A stretch of 64,000 bases of DNA. Origin: an uncultured Chloroflexota bacterium (GTDB taxonomy: Bacteria > Chloroflexota > Chloroflexia > Thermomicrobiales > UBA6265). The DNA is taken from NCBI GenBank assembly GCA_937901745.1, contig CALGSZ010000022.1, positions 62,001 through 126,000 of the forward strand. Direction: 5' to 3'. This document shows positions 1 through 6,951 of the stretch, in pieces; position 1 is the stretch's first letter, and each line of letters starts with the position of its first letter. The notes under the pieces are model-generated. The model saw nothing but the letters and a program-made list of their open reading frames with translations, searched no databases and was not told where the DNA came from. Both the position numbers and the translations under genes were made by a program.

Positions 1-137
1 GCCTCTTTCCGCATCGTGGCACGCCAGATGCGAAATACAGCTCAGAAGGCGAGCCAGCGCCGAAATGGCCACTCCAGACCGTCGCCACTCGCCATTTTCG
101 AGCTTCGCTGCACGTGGGTGGCAGGAAAGGAGTCAAG

Positions 138-821
138 ATGCCGCGAAACGACTATTCCCTTGACCAAGTCTCGCTCGGACAGGAGATCGTTAGCCGGGAC
201 GGAGAGAAACTGGGCTCGCTCGATCGGGTCGTGGTCAACGCGGAGAACCACCATCTCGAAAATCTCGTCGTCCATCAGGGCATCTTCTCCGGGCAGAAGC
301 TGGTCGACATCGACCTGATCGACCACATCGAGCCGGAGCGCATCGTGCTGAGTCTCAGCGCGGCCGAGGCTCGTAACCTACCGGACTTCGTCGCGACGCA
401 ATACGTCGAGGCACCGGCCGACGCCCACGACCGGTACAAGCCGGCATGGGCAGCGTCCGGACTTGGCGCGGGACGGATCATCTATGCCGGTCCGGTCGCC
501 TCGGTCGCCTACCCAGGTGGATGGGTGCCGCCGTCCGGCTCCATCGACGCCGAACCGCCGGTCGTTGAGAACGTCAGCAACCTGCCACCACAGGACGTCA
601 TGATTTCCGAAGGGACGAGCGTGGTGGGCGCCGATGGCGAGAAGCTTGGCAAGATCGATCGCGTCATCTTCGGCGACGGCGGGGCGCTATCGGGCCTCGT
701 CGTCAAGGTCGGCTTTCTCTTCAAGCGTGACGTGACGATCCCCATCGACGCCGTGGCCGAGGTGGGAACGGACCGCATCCGGCTCAACGTCCCGGCCAAG
801 TCCGTCCAGCGACACGCCTAG
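138..821 (+). CDS. PRC-barrel domain protein (two barrels)
   Basis: A 227-aa soluble protein with two PRC-barrel-like segments. The first is near residues 8-70 (LGQEIVSRDGEKLGSLDRVV) and the second near 155-220 (SVVGADGEKLGKIDRVIF), joined by a Gly/Pro-rich linker. The two DGEKLG.(L/I)DRV boxes show an internal duplication. PRC barrels are small beta folds found in photosynthetic reaction-centre H subunits, RimM and stress proteins; the partner here is unknown. I chose the ATG at 138 because GGAAAGGAG lies 7 nt upstream; an in-frame start at 114 has no such site. No signal peptide or membrane segment is present. The family call is fairly secure, the function is not. Confidence 0.85.
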   Translation: MPRNDYSLDQVSLGQEIVSRDGEKLGSLDRVVVNAENHHLENLVVHQGIFSGQKLVDIDLIDHIEPERIVLSLSAAEARNLPDFVATQYVEAPADAHDRYKPAWAASGLGAGRIIYAGPVASVAYPGGWVPPSGSIDAEPPVVENVSNLPPQDVMISEGTSVVGADGEKLGKIDRVIFGDGGALSGLVVKVGFLFKRDVTIPIDAVAEVGTDRIRLNVPAKSVQRHA

Positions 822-948
822 TCCGAGCATCGCGACACCCAGCCGTGACGCCAAATTGGCATGCTGCCTGCAACGGCGTGTCTTGCCGCCGCTTTGCGCG
901 TGAGCGGCGTGGTCGTTCGTTCACGGATTTTGGGAAGGAGGTTTGGCG

Positions 949-1596
949 ATGCGCCGACTCGTTGCCACCGCGTTCGTGGCCTTCCTGGCCCTGGCACTCA
1001 GCGGAACGGCTTCGCTGGCCCAGGACGCGACGCCCGAGGCCACACCAGACGGGACTCCCGTGGGCGCGGTTCAAACGAGGCTCATCGACGCGCAAGGACA
1101 AGAGGTTGGCACGGCGACGTTTCTCGAGTCGAACGGGGGTGTCTCGATCGTTGTCGAGTTGAATCCTGGCGCGCTCGAGCCGGGACAGCATGGTATCCAC
1201 GTCCATGAGATCGGCATCTGTGATCCGAGCGGACCGGAGCCGTTCGCATCCGCCGGCGGCCATTACAACCCGACCGGCGAACAGCACGGAGCGCCGATGA
1301 TGGCGACGCCGGGCGTGATGCCGACCGCTAGTGAGTCACATGCCGGCGACCTCGGCAATTTGACGGTGGAGGCCGACGGCTCGGCTCGCCTCGAGACAAC
1401 GACCGATCGCTTCACGCTCGACCAGGGCCCGACCGGGCTCAACGACGCCGATGGGTCCGCCATCGTCATTCACGCCGAGGAGGACGATCCCACCATGCAG
1501 CCCTCCGGCGGCAGCGGCGGCCGGCTGATCTGCGGCGTCATCTTCCCGCCGATGACCGACGCGACGCCGGGTGCGAGCCCGGTGACCACTGGGTGA
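949..1596 (+). CDS. sodC: Cu/Zn superoxide dismutase, exported
   Basis: A 215-aa secreted superoxide dismutase that dismutates superoxide outside the membrane. Residues 1-25 form a Sec signal peptide ending ASLAQ, followed by a short Thr/Pro-rich tract (DATPEATPDGTP). All metal ligands expected for the family are visible: H84 and H86 in HGIHVHE, bridging H105 in GGHYNP, H113, H131 and D134 in SHAGDLGNL, and H175 in IVIHAEEDD. The disulfide pair is C91/C195, and the guiding Arg is R192 in GGRLICG. The start is the ATG at 949, 6 nt after AGGAGGT; an upstream in-frame TTG is less likely. A T-tailed terminator follows, so the gene is probably monocistronic. Confidence 0.95.
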   Translation: MRRLVATAFVAFLALALSGTASLAQDATPEATPDGTPVGAVQTRLIDAQGQEVGTATFLESNGGVSIVVELNPGALEPGQHGIHVHEIGICDPSGPEPFASAGGHYNPTGEQHGAPMMATPGVMPTASESHAGDLGNLTVEADGSARLETTTDRFTLDQGPTGLNDADGSAIVIHAEEDDPTMQPSGGSGGRLICGVIFPPMTDATPGASPVTTG

Positions 1597-1620
1597 CGGA
1601 CACTCAAATAATCCGTTCCG

Positions 1621-1660
1621 GGACGCGGCTAGCGTGAGCGCGCGCGGCCGCGTCCTTTTT
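1621..1660 (+). terminator. Rho-independent terminator after sodC
   Basis: GGACGCGGC (1621-1629) pairs perfectly with GCCGCGTCC (1647-1655) and is followed directly by TTTTT. This is one of few classical T-tailed terminators in the window, and it separates sodC from the PPC-domain gene. Confidence 0.85.
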
Positions 1661-1730
1661 CCTCGGAATCGCCGCATCGAAGGGCCAGAGGCGCGGAAGT
1701 CGAGACGCCGCGAGTGAGGAAGGCATCAGG

Positions 1731-2162
1731 ATGAAAGCGAAGCAGCTCTCCGGAAACGGACTCAAGACCTACGTTGTCGTTTTCGATACCGGCGAGGAGT
1801 TCATGGCCGGGATCGAGCGCTTTGCCCTCGAGCACGGCCTGGACGGCGGCGATTTCACCGCGATCGGCGCCTTCCGCCGAGCGACGCTTGGCTTCTTCGA
1901 CATCGAAACGAAGGAGTATCGAAAGATTCCCATCGAAGAGCAGGTCGAAGTCCTCTCGCTCATCGGGAACATCGCCATCCACAAGGGCAAGCCGAAGATC
2001 CACGCCCACGCTGTCGTCGGCAAGGCGGATGGCACGACCCGTGGCGGCCACGTCCTCGAGGCAGTCGTCCGGCCGACGCTCGAAGTAGTCGTGACGGAGT
2101 CGCCGGCCCACCTGCGGCGCGAGGTGGACGAGGAGACCGGGCTGCCGCTGATCCGGCTGTAG
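1731..2162 (+). CDS. PPC/DUF296 domain protein (DNA-binding-like)
   Basis: A 143-aa single-domain protein of the plants-and-prokaryotes-conserved (PPC, DUF296) family, whose plant homologues are AT-hook proteins. The conserved core is visible: VEVLSLIGN near 72-80, then IHAHAVVG (H91, H93) and GGHVLEA (H107), the histidines that bind a metal in bacterial PPC trimers. The usual length is about 140 aa, so the gene is complete. GAGGAAGG about 10 nt upstream supports the ATG. The bacterial role is not established; proposals include nucleoid or regulatory binding. It is the last gene before the RiPP-like operon, which has its own promoter, so I do not group them. Confidence 0.88.
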   Translation: MKAKQLSGNGLKTYVVVFDTGEEFMAGIERFALEHGLDGGDFTAIGAFRRATLGFFDIETKEYRKIPIEEQVEVLSLIGNIAIHKGKPKIHAHAVVGKADGTTRGGHVLEAVVRPTLEVVVTESPAHLRREVDEETGLPLIRL

Positions 2163-2223
2163 CGACTCTGTCCTCTGCCCGCGCTCGCGACACGCTCGCA
2201 TCATGTGGACTAGGGGAACGTTT

Positions 2224-2239
2224 ACCTATACGTATAGGT
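2224..2239. promoter_or_regulatory. 16-bp perfect palindrome, candidate operator
   Basis: ACCTATAC/GTATAGGT is a perfect 16-bp palindrome in a locally AT-rich stretch. It ends 15 bp upstream of the -35 hexamer of the RiPP-like operon. Position and symmetry suggest a binding site for a dimeric regulator, most likely an activator given its place upstream of -35. No regulator gene lies nearby, so the protein is unknown. Confidence 0.6.
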
Positions 2240-2254
2240 GTACTAATCATCCTA

Positions 2255-2282
2255 TTGACTCATCGCCCACTAGTTCTATACT
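2255..2282 (+). promoter_or_regulatory. Sigma-A type promoter of the precursor operon
   Basis: TTGACT (2255-2260) and TATACT (2277-2282), each one base from consensus, are separated by 16 bp. Transcription would start near 2289 and leave a leader of about 170 nt before the precursor ATG. It is among the best matches to a housekeeping promoter in the window. Confidence 0.75.
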
Positions 2283-2457
2283 TACGTCAATTCGGTTCTC
2301 CAAACTCCCTTCGTTCGGCTGTTGTGTCGCAATCGCCGCTAGTGTGTCCATTTGCTCCGGACGGGAGAGCCGGTCTGGATTCCTGGCGGACCCGCGCGTG
2401 GTGACGCAACCAGTCCTCATCGTTTCACTCTCCACCACACAACCGAGGAGGTGCGGC

Positions 2458-2886
2458 ATGAGCCAGGAAATGGGCGGCGCTGCGGCGATGGGCGGACTTC
2501 TCAGCAGAGCACAGCTCAGCTTCGCGCGAGCGGTACGCGACTTCAATACGCTCACCGCAGGGCTCGGTCTCGGGCAGCTCAAGCCAGGCACGGACATCCT
2601 CGAGGCCGGCAACACGGCCTGCGACTCAGGCTGCGACGGCGGCTGCTTCGGCGAGCTCGCCGCCGAGGCGGTGAGTCGCATCAACGAGGTGCGGTCGGCT
2701 CGCGTTACCGCGGTTCTCAGCGGTATCCGCGCGGGCGGCGCCGGCATGCTCGACATCGGGCGAATCGAAGAGATGCTTGAGTCGGGCAATACCGCCTGCG
2801 ACTCCGGCTGCAATGGCGGCTGCGGCGGTGGCCTCGACCTGGGGACGATCCAGCCGGCCGCCGGCGATGCCCCAACCCGGAAGTAA
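2458..2886 (+). CDS. Cys-rich RiPP precursor-like peptide with duplicated core
   Basis: A 142-aa protein I do not recognise by family. It carries GNTACDSGCDGGC at residues 51-63 and GNTACDSGCNGGC at 110-122, a C-x3-C-x3-C pattern (C55, C59, C63 and C114, C118, C122); it has no other cysteines. The segments before the two cores also align loosely (SR...helix...LE(A/S)), so a unit of about 57-59 residues appears duplicated. The 13-codon cores differ at several synonymous sites and only one residue, suggesting selection on the peptide. The ATG at 2458 has GAGGAGG 8 nt upstream; an in-frame open stretch from 2203 crosses the promoter and is not coding. The next gene is a radical SAM/SPASM enzyme, so I infer a ribosomal peptide substrate, possibly thioether-crosslinked. 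A non-RiPP metal-binding role remains possible. Confidence 0.7.
   Translation: MSQEMGGAAAMGGLLSRAQLSFARAVRDFNTLTAGLGLGQLKPGTDILEAGNTACDSGCDGGCFGELAAEAVSRINEVRSARVTAVLSGIRAGGAGMLDIGRIEEMLESGNTACDSGCNGGCGGGLDLGTIQPAAGDAPTRK
2608..2823 (+). repeat. Two copies of the GNTACDSGC(D/N)GGC core
   Basis: Copy 1 spans 2608-2646 and copy 2 spans 2785-2823. Twelve of 13 residues are identical (D60 versus N119), while codons differ (AAC/AAT, ACG/ACC, TCA/TCC). The spacing is 59 codons. The conserved peptide with drifted codons argues against a very recent DNA duplication. Confidence 0.85.
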
Positions 2887-2945
2887 CGCTCGGAGATTCC
2901 CCAACCCATCCGCCGGCCCGCGAGGCAGCGCCAGCAACGCGGGTG

Positions 2946-2981
2946 GCGGCGGGAGTCGGTTCGCGGGCTGACTCCCGCCGC
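2946..2981 (+). terminator. 12-bp hairpin between precursor and maturase genes
   Basis: GCGGCGGGAGTC (2946-2957) pairs perfectly with GACTCCCGCCGC (2970-2981) around a 12-nt loop. No T-run follows, so it is better read as a partial terminator or an mRNA-stabilising stem than as a full stop. Such a stem after a precursor gene would let the small substrate be made in excess over the downstream enzyme. Confidence 0.6.
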
Positions 2982-3069
2982 TCCCCGCCCGTGACCTCGC
3001 CAACGCGTGCCACACCTCGGCCGGCGGCGCCGAAGGTATCCATCGCCGACGCGCGAAGGGCAATCCATC

Positions 3070-4449
3070 ATGAAACTCTCACGGTATCACGTGGCGTCTC
3101 CGCCGGTTCTCGACCACGAGACCGGCGAGATGCAGCGCGTCATTTTCGCGACGCGGTCAGCCGAGCCGCGCGTGGTGAGCGCGGCGCTCTGGCAGCTGAT
3201 CGAGTCCGGCGAGCTCGATAGCGTACCGATGGACGTGTTGAACGAGCTGGTGGACATCGAGCTGCTGGTGCCGGACGACGAGGATGAGGCGGCCGTCATC
3301 CTGCAGCGCAACGATGCGGCAGCCCGTGACGACGACAATCTCTACCTCGTGATCCAGCCGACAGCCTGGTGTCAGCTCGGGTGCGGGTACTGCGGGCAAG
3401 AACACTTTCAGCGGCGCCTGAACCCCGACCATCAGCGGCGATTCCTCGAGCGTGCCCGCGCCAAGCTGGCCGCGAAGCCCTACAAGACGCTCGAGCTCAT
3501 CTGGTTCGGCGGCGAGCCGCTAGTCGGCATCAGCGTCATACGCGCGATGACCCCGTCGCTCAAGGCGCTCGCCGAAGAGTTCGGCGTCATCTATCACGGG
3601 CGTGTGGTCACCAACGGGATGCTGCTGAGCGACGCGCTCGCCACCGAGCTCGTCCGCGATCTGGGCGTCGGCTACATCGAAGTCACGCTGGATGGCATCG
3701 CGCCGTACCACGATGCCCGCCGCCACACGAAGAAGGGCGGCGCGACCTTCGACCAGATCTACGCCAATGTCGTGAGCCTCGCCCGCCGAGACGATCTCCA
3801 CGTCAGCCTGACCGTCCGCTGCAACGTGGACCGCCGGAACTACGAGGGCGTCTCGCCACTCTTGCGGAAGCTGGCAGCGGACGGCGTCCAGAAGCGAATC
3901 GGATTTTATGTCGCTCCGATCCACTCGTGGGGGAACGACGCGCACCTCGAGTCGCTCACGACGGAAGAGTTCGCCGAGTGGGAGATCAGGTGGTTCGTTG
4001 AGATGATCGAGCTCGGGTTCAACCCGTCGCTGATACCGAAGAGGCGCCCGATCGTCTGCTTCGCCGTGCAACCGAACTCCGAGCTCGTGGACGCGACCGG
4101 AGAGCTCTTCAATTGCACGGAAGTCTCCTATGTCCCCAAGTATGGCATCCCCAACCAATACGCGATCGGCTCGCTGAAAGACGGCGAAACGCCGGGCAAG
4201 CGGGCCGTGCTCGCCTCGTTCAACGAGCGCGTCCGGCGTGGCGAGTACGCTTGCCACACGTGCCGCATGCTGCCCGTCTGCGGCGGCCGGTGTCCTAAGC
4301 TTTGGCTCGAAGGGATCACCCCCTGCCCGCCGCCGAAGTTCAACATCGAAACGCGCCTGCTGCTCAGATACGCCCAGCTCCGGCTCGCGGCCAGCGCACC
4401 GGGCGCGAGCGCGGGGTCGCGGGTCGCGGCAGCCGCCAACGGAGCGTGA
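3070..4449 (+). CDS. Radical SAM/SPASM peptide maturase
   Basis: A 459-aa radical SAM enzyme. Residues 1-90 form an N-terminal region typical of peptide maturases (possible leader-recognition domain). The cluster motif C101-x3-C105-x2-C108 (WCQLGCGYCGQ) is followed by the Gly-rich SAM segment IWFGGEPLVG. The C-terminal third holds many cysteines of a SPASM/auxiliary iron-sulfur region, including CFAVQ, FNCTEVS, CHTCRMLPVCGGRCP and TPCPPP. SPASM proteins commonly install thioether or C-C crosslinks in ribosomal peptides, which fits the Cys-rich product encoded just upstream. Start at ATG 3070 with GAAGGG 9 nt upstream. Three bases separate its stop from the next gene. Its substrate and chemistry are inferred from context only. 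Confidence 0.9.
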   Translation: MKLSRYHVASPPVLDHETGEMQRVIFATRSAEPRVVSAALWQLIESGELDSVPMDVLNELVDIELLVPDDEDEAAVILQRNDAAARDDDNLYLVIQPTAWCQLGCGYCGQEHFQRRLNPDHQRRFLERARAKLAAKPYKTLELIWFGGEPLVGISVIRAMTPSLKALAEEFGVIYHGRVVTNGMLLSDALATELVRDLGVGYIEVTLDGIAPYHDARRHTKKGGATFDQIYANVVSLARRDDLHVSLTVRCNVDRRNYEGVSPLLRKLAADGVQKRIGFYVAPIHSWGNDAHLESLTTEEFAEWEIRWFVEMIELGFNPSLIPKRRPIVCFAVQPNSELVDATGELFNCTEVSYVPKYGIPNQYAIGSLKDGETPGKRAVLASFNERVRRGEYACHTCRMLPVCGGRCPKLWLEGITPCPPPKFNIETRLLLRYAQLRLAASAPGASAGSRVAAAANGA

Positions 4450-4452
4450 GCC

Positions 4453-5481
4453 GTGGACTCCCTCTTCCAAGCCGCGGCGGACGCGTATCGGAATGGCAAG
4501 CGCAACCAGCGCCAGCCGAGCGCGGCGGCAACCGGCCGGACTTTCGATCACCTGCTCAGCATCGCCGTTGCCGCGCGCCTCTCGCGCGATGAGCAGTTAC
4601 TGGGCCGCGCGGCATCGGGCGCTCGGTCGCGAGCCTTGAAGGCCGCCCGGAACGGTCAGCTCGACATCGCGCGGCAAGCATTGAGTGAGAGCGCTCAGAT
4701 CCTGCAGTCGGGAGTGCTCTCAGCCGAGGCCCGACTGTTCTTGAAATCATTCCATGAGGCGGTGGCGGCTTATCTCGACTTCAAGCGCGGCGATCCCGAT
4801 CTGGCGCGGGCTCGCGTCGAGCGGGCGCTGGCTGCCGATTGCGTCCTGATCTCGCAATATGGCTATGACATCCTGGAGCTGCACCGCATCCAGCTCGGTC
4901 ACAACCTGATGCGAGTCGAGGCGCGTTTCGGGGAACCGCAGCAGGCGACGGCCATCGGAGCGGCCCTTCTGTCGTACACGGAGGGGGATAACTCCAGCTG
5001 GCCGTTTCCCCGCTTCGGCGACGGGGCGCGGCCGGATCACCTGCCGGACGAGCTGGCGGAGGCGATGGTCATTCAGATCTCCGGGGAGCTGGCGATCCTA
5101 CTCGCGGGGAAACCGGCGGAGGAGACGGTCCATCTCCTCTCGGTCGCATTGCCGCACATCGAAGGGATCGCCACCGACCGTTGCAACGACCACCTACTGG
5201 CGCATCAGTGGCTACGAGCGAAGTGGGGCTTCGCCCGACAGGCATGGCCCGCGTTTTTCGAGAACCTGAGCGATCTCTTGCGGGATGGCCTGGCGGACGC
5301 ACCCCTGCTGTGGAGAGCCTCCGTAGCCGACCTTTACGTGGCCTGCGAGGCGCTAGACACGGATGGCGCTGAGGCGCTGCGACGGGAGATCGCCGAGGAT
5401 GTCCGCGCCTGGCCTCGCGTGCCGGAGCCAGTTCGGGCGGTCTTCGCCCGATCTCGCGAGGCGACGGCGGTCTCGATCTAG
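4453..5481 (+). CDS. Helical protein of unknown function in RiPP-like operon
   Basis: A 342-aa protein I do not recognise. It is almost entirely predicted helix, rich in Ala, Leu, Arg and Glu, with pairs of amphipathic helices resembling an alpha-solenoid (TPR-like) fold, for example ARLFLKSFHEAVAAYLDFKR near residues 95-115. No signal peptide, membrane span or catalytic motif is evident; cysteines are few and not patterned. It starts at a GTG 3 nt after the maturase stop and ends 12 nt before the S41 gene, so it is translated as part of the same operon. A scaffold or peptide-binding role is possible but unproven. Confidence 0.75.
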   Translation: MDSLFQAAADAYRNGKRNQRQPSAAATGRTFDHLLSIAVAARLSRDEQLLGRAASGARSRALKAARNGQLDIARQALSESAQILQSGVLSAEARLFLKSFHEAVAAYLDFKRGDPDLARARVERALAADCVLISQYGYDILELHRIQLGHNLMRVEARFGEPQQATAIGAALLSYTEGDNSSWPFPRFGDGARPDHLPDELAEAMVIQISGELAILLAGKPAEETVHLLSVALPHIEGIATDRCNDHLLAHQWLRAKWGFARQAWPAFFENLSDLLRDGLADAPLLWRASVADLYVACEALDTDGAEALRREIAEDVRAWPRVPEPVRAVFARSREATAVSI

Positions 5482-5493
5482 GGCCGGGCAGCG

Positions 5494-6906
5494 GTGCCAC
5501 GGTCCGCGCGCGACGTGAATTGGAGCCTGCTTGCCGCGACCGACGTCCAAGCCATCCACGACACGCTTGCGCGGCACCATCCCGGCCTGCTCGACGCGTG
5601 GAATCCGGCGTTCGCCGCCTGGCACCAGGCCGGGCTGACAACGGCTCTGGATGCGGCACGGTCGGTCACCTCTCCGGCGGGGTACGTCTTTGCCCTCCGT
5701 GCCTACGTCGCGGGCTTTCGCGACAACCATCTCAACATCGGCACGCGCATCCGGCTTCCGCTGAAGTGGCCCGGCTTCACGGTGCGTTGGCGCGATCGGC
5801 GCTTCCTGGTCTGCCGTCCCCCCAACGACGCGGACGGCTATCCGCCAGAAGGCGCGGAGCTGGTCGAGTGCGACGGCCGGCCACCGGCTGAGGTCATGGC
5901 CGAGACGATCTTCCCGTACGGCGGAACCCCGGACCTGGAGGCGAGCTGGATCGAGTGGGCGCCGTGGCTGCTGATCGATCGCGGCAACCCGTGGACGCGT
6001 CGCCCCAACACCTGCGCGTTCGCGATCAGCGGTCAACGGCAGCGACTCGCGCTGGAATGGCGGCGCGCCGACCCGCGAGACATCGCTACGGTCGTAGAGC
6101 GCGCCCAATTCGGCCCGGCGCCCGAATTCGGCGTGAGGACGTTCGCGCCGGATTGCGTTTGGATCTCCCTGCCGAGCTTCAGGCCGCGCGACGCGAGCGA
6201 CCGCGCGATGCTCCAGGGCGTCGTTCGCCTGGCCCCGAACCTACGCGCCTCGCGCCTCCTCGTCTTCGATGTTCGAGGCAATCGCGGCGGCAACTCGCAG
6301 TGGGGCGAGGACATCCTGAACGCCCTCTATGGACCCAACTACGTCCAGTGGCGCGCGCACGCGACCGGGCTGGATGATGCTTATGTCGAATGGCGGGTCT
6401 CAGCGGAGAACGTGCGATACCTGCGATGGCTCCTGCGCCAGCTTCGGCGGGAGTGGCCGCCGGACTCGCCCGCTGTGAGGCGGGTGCAAGCCGTCATCGC
6501 CGCGATGCGAGCGTGCCAAAAGGCTGGCCTGGCGCTCTGCCCGTACCGGGAACCGGCAGAGGACATCCCCTACTCCGATCACCTCCTCGCTAACCCGGTG
6601 ACCGCTCGCGTCGTGCTGCTGACCGATGGCCGCTGCGGCAGCGCTTGCCTGGACTTCGCCGACCTCCTCTTCGCGATGGGCGATGTCGTGCACGCGGGCA
6701 CGGCGACGGAAGCAGACAGCGTCTACGGCGATGTCCGGACCATCCTCTTGCCAAGCCGCCGCGCGAGGCTGACGTTCGCCATGAAGGTCCACCGGAGCCG
6801 GCCGCGTGGCCACAACATGCCTTACGTGCCGCAGCTCCGGTGGACCGGCGAGATCTCGGATACTCCGGCGATCGAGCGCTGGTTGGTCAGTCAGCTGGCG
6901 GTGTGA
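5494..6906 (+). CDS. S41-family peptidase, cytoplasmic
   Basis: A 470-aa protein of the C-terminal processing/tail-specific protease (S41) family. The two hallmark segments are present: VFDVRGNRGG near residues 262-271, and VVLLTDGRCGSACLDFADLL near 373-392, where the Ser in CGSAC is the expected nucleophile. There is no signal peptide, no recognisable PDZ domain and no membrane span, unlike most S41 enzymes, so it should act in the cytoplasm. It is the last gene of the four-gene unit, and leader removal or core release is the natural hypothesis. The GTG start at 5494 has only a weak ribosome site and probably relies on coupling to the preceding gene. Confidence 0.82.
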   Translation: MPRSARDVNWSLLAATDVQAIHDTLARHHPGLLDAWNPAFAAWHQAGLTTALDAARSVTSPAGYVFALRAYVAGFRDNHLNIGTRIRLPLKWPGFTVRWRDRRFLVCRPPNDADGYPPEGAELVECDGRPPAEVMAETIFPYGGTPDLEASWIEWAPWLLIDRGNPWTRRPNTCAFAISGQRQRLALEWRRADPRDIATVVERAQFGPAPEFGVRTFAPDCVWISLPSFRPRDASDRAMLQGVVRLAPNLRASRLLVFDVRGNRGGNSQWGEDILNALYGPNYVQWRAHATGLDDAYVEWRVSAENVRYLRWLLRQLRREWPPDSPAVRRVQAVIAAMRACQKAGLALCPYREPAEDIPYSDHLLANPVTARVVLLTDGRCGSACLDFADLLFAMGDVVHAGTATEADSVYGDVRTILLPSRRARLTFAMKVHRSRPRGHNMPYVPQLRWTGEISDTPAIERWLVSQLAV

Positions 6907-6951
6907 CGAAGCCGCCGTAGCGCGAGCGCATGCCGCACGGTCGACCGGACG

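Noticed and set aside
2203..2457. In-frame upstream extension of the precursor gene to 2203
   Set aside because: It covers the palindrome and promoter, is AT-rich and has no ribosome site; ATG 2458 with GAGGAGG is far better.
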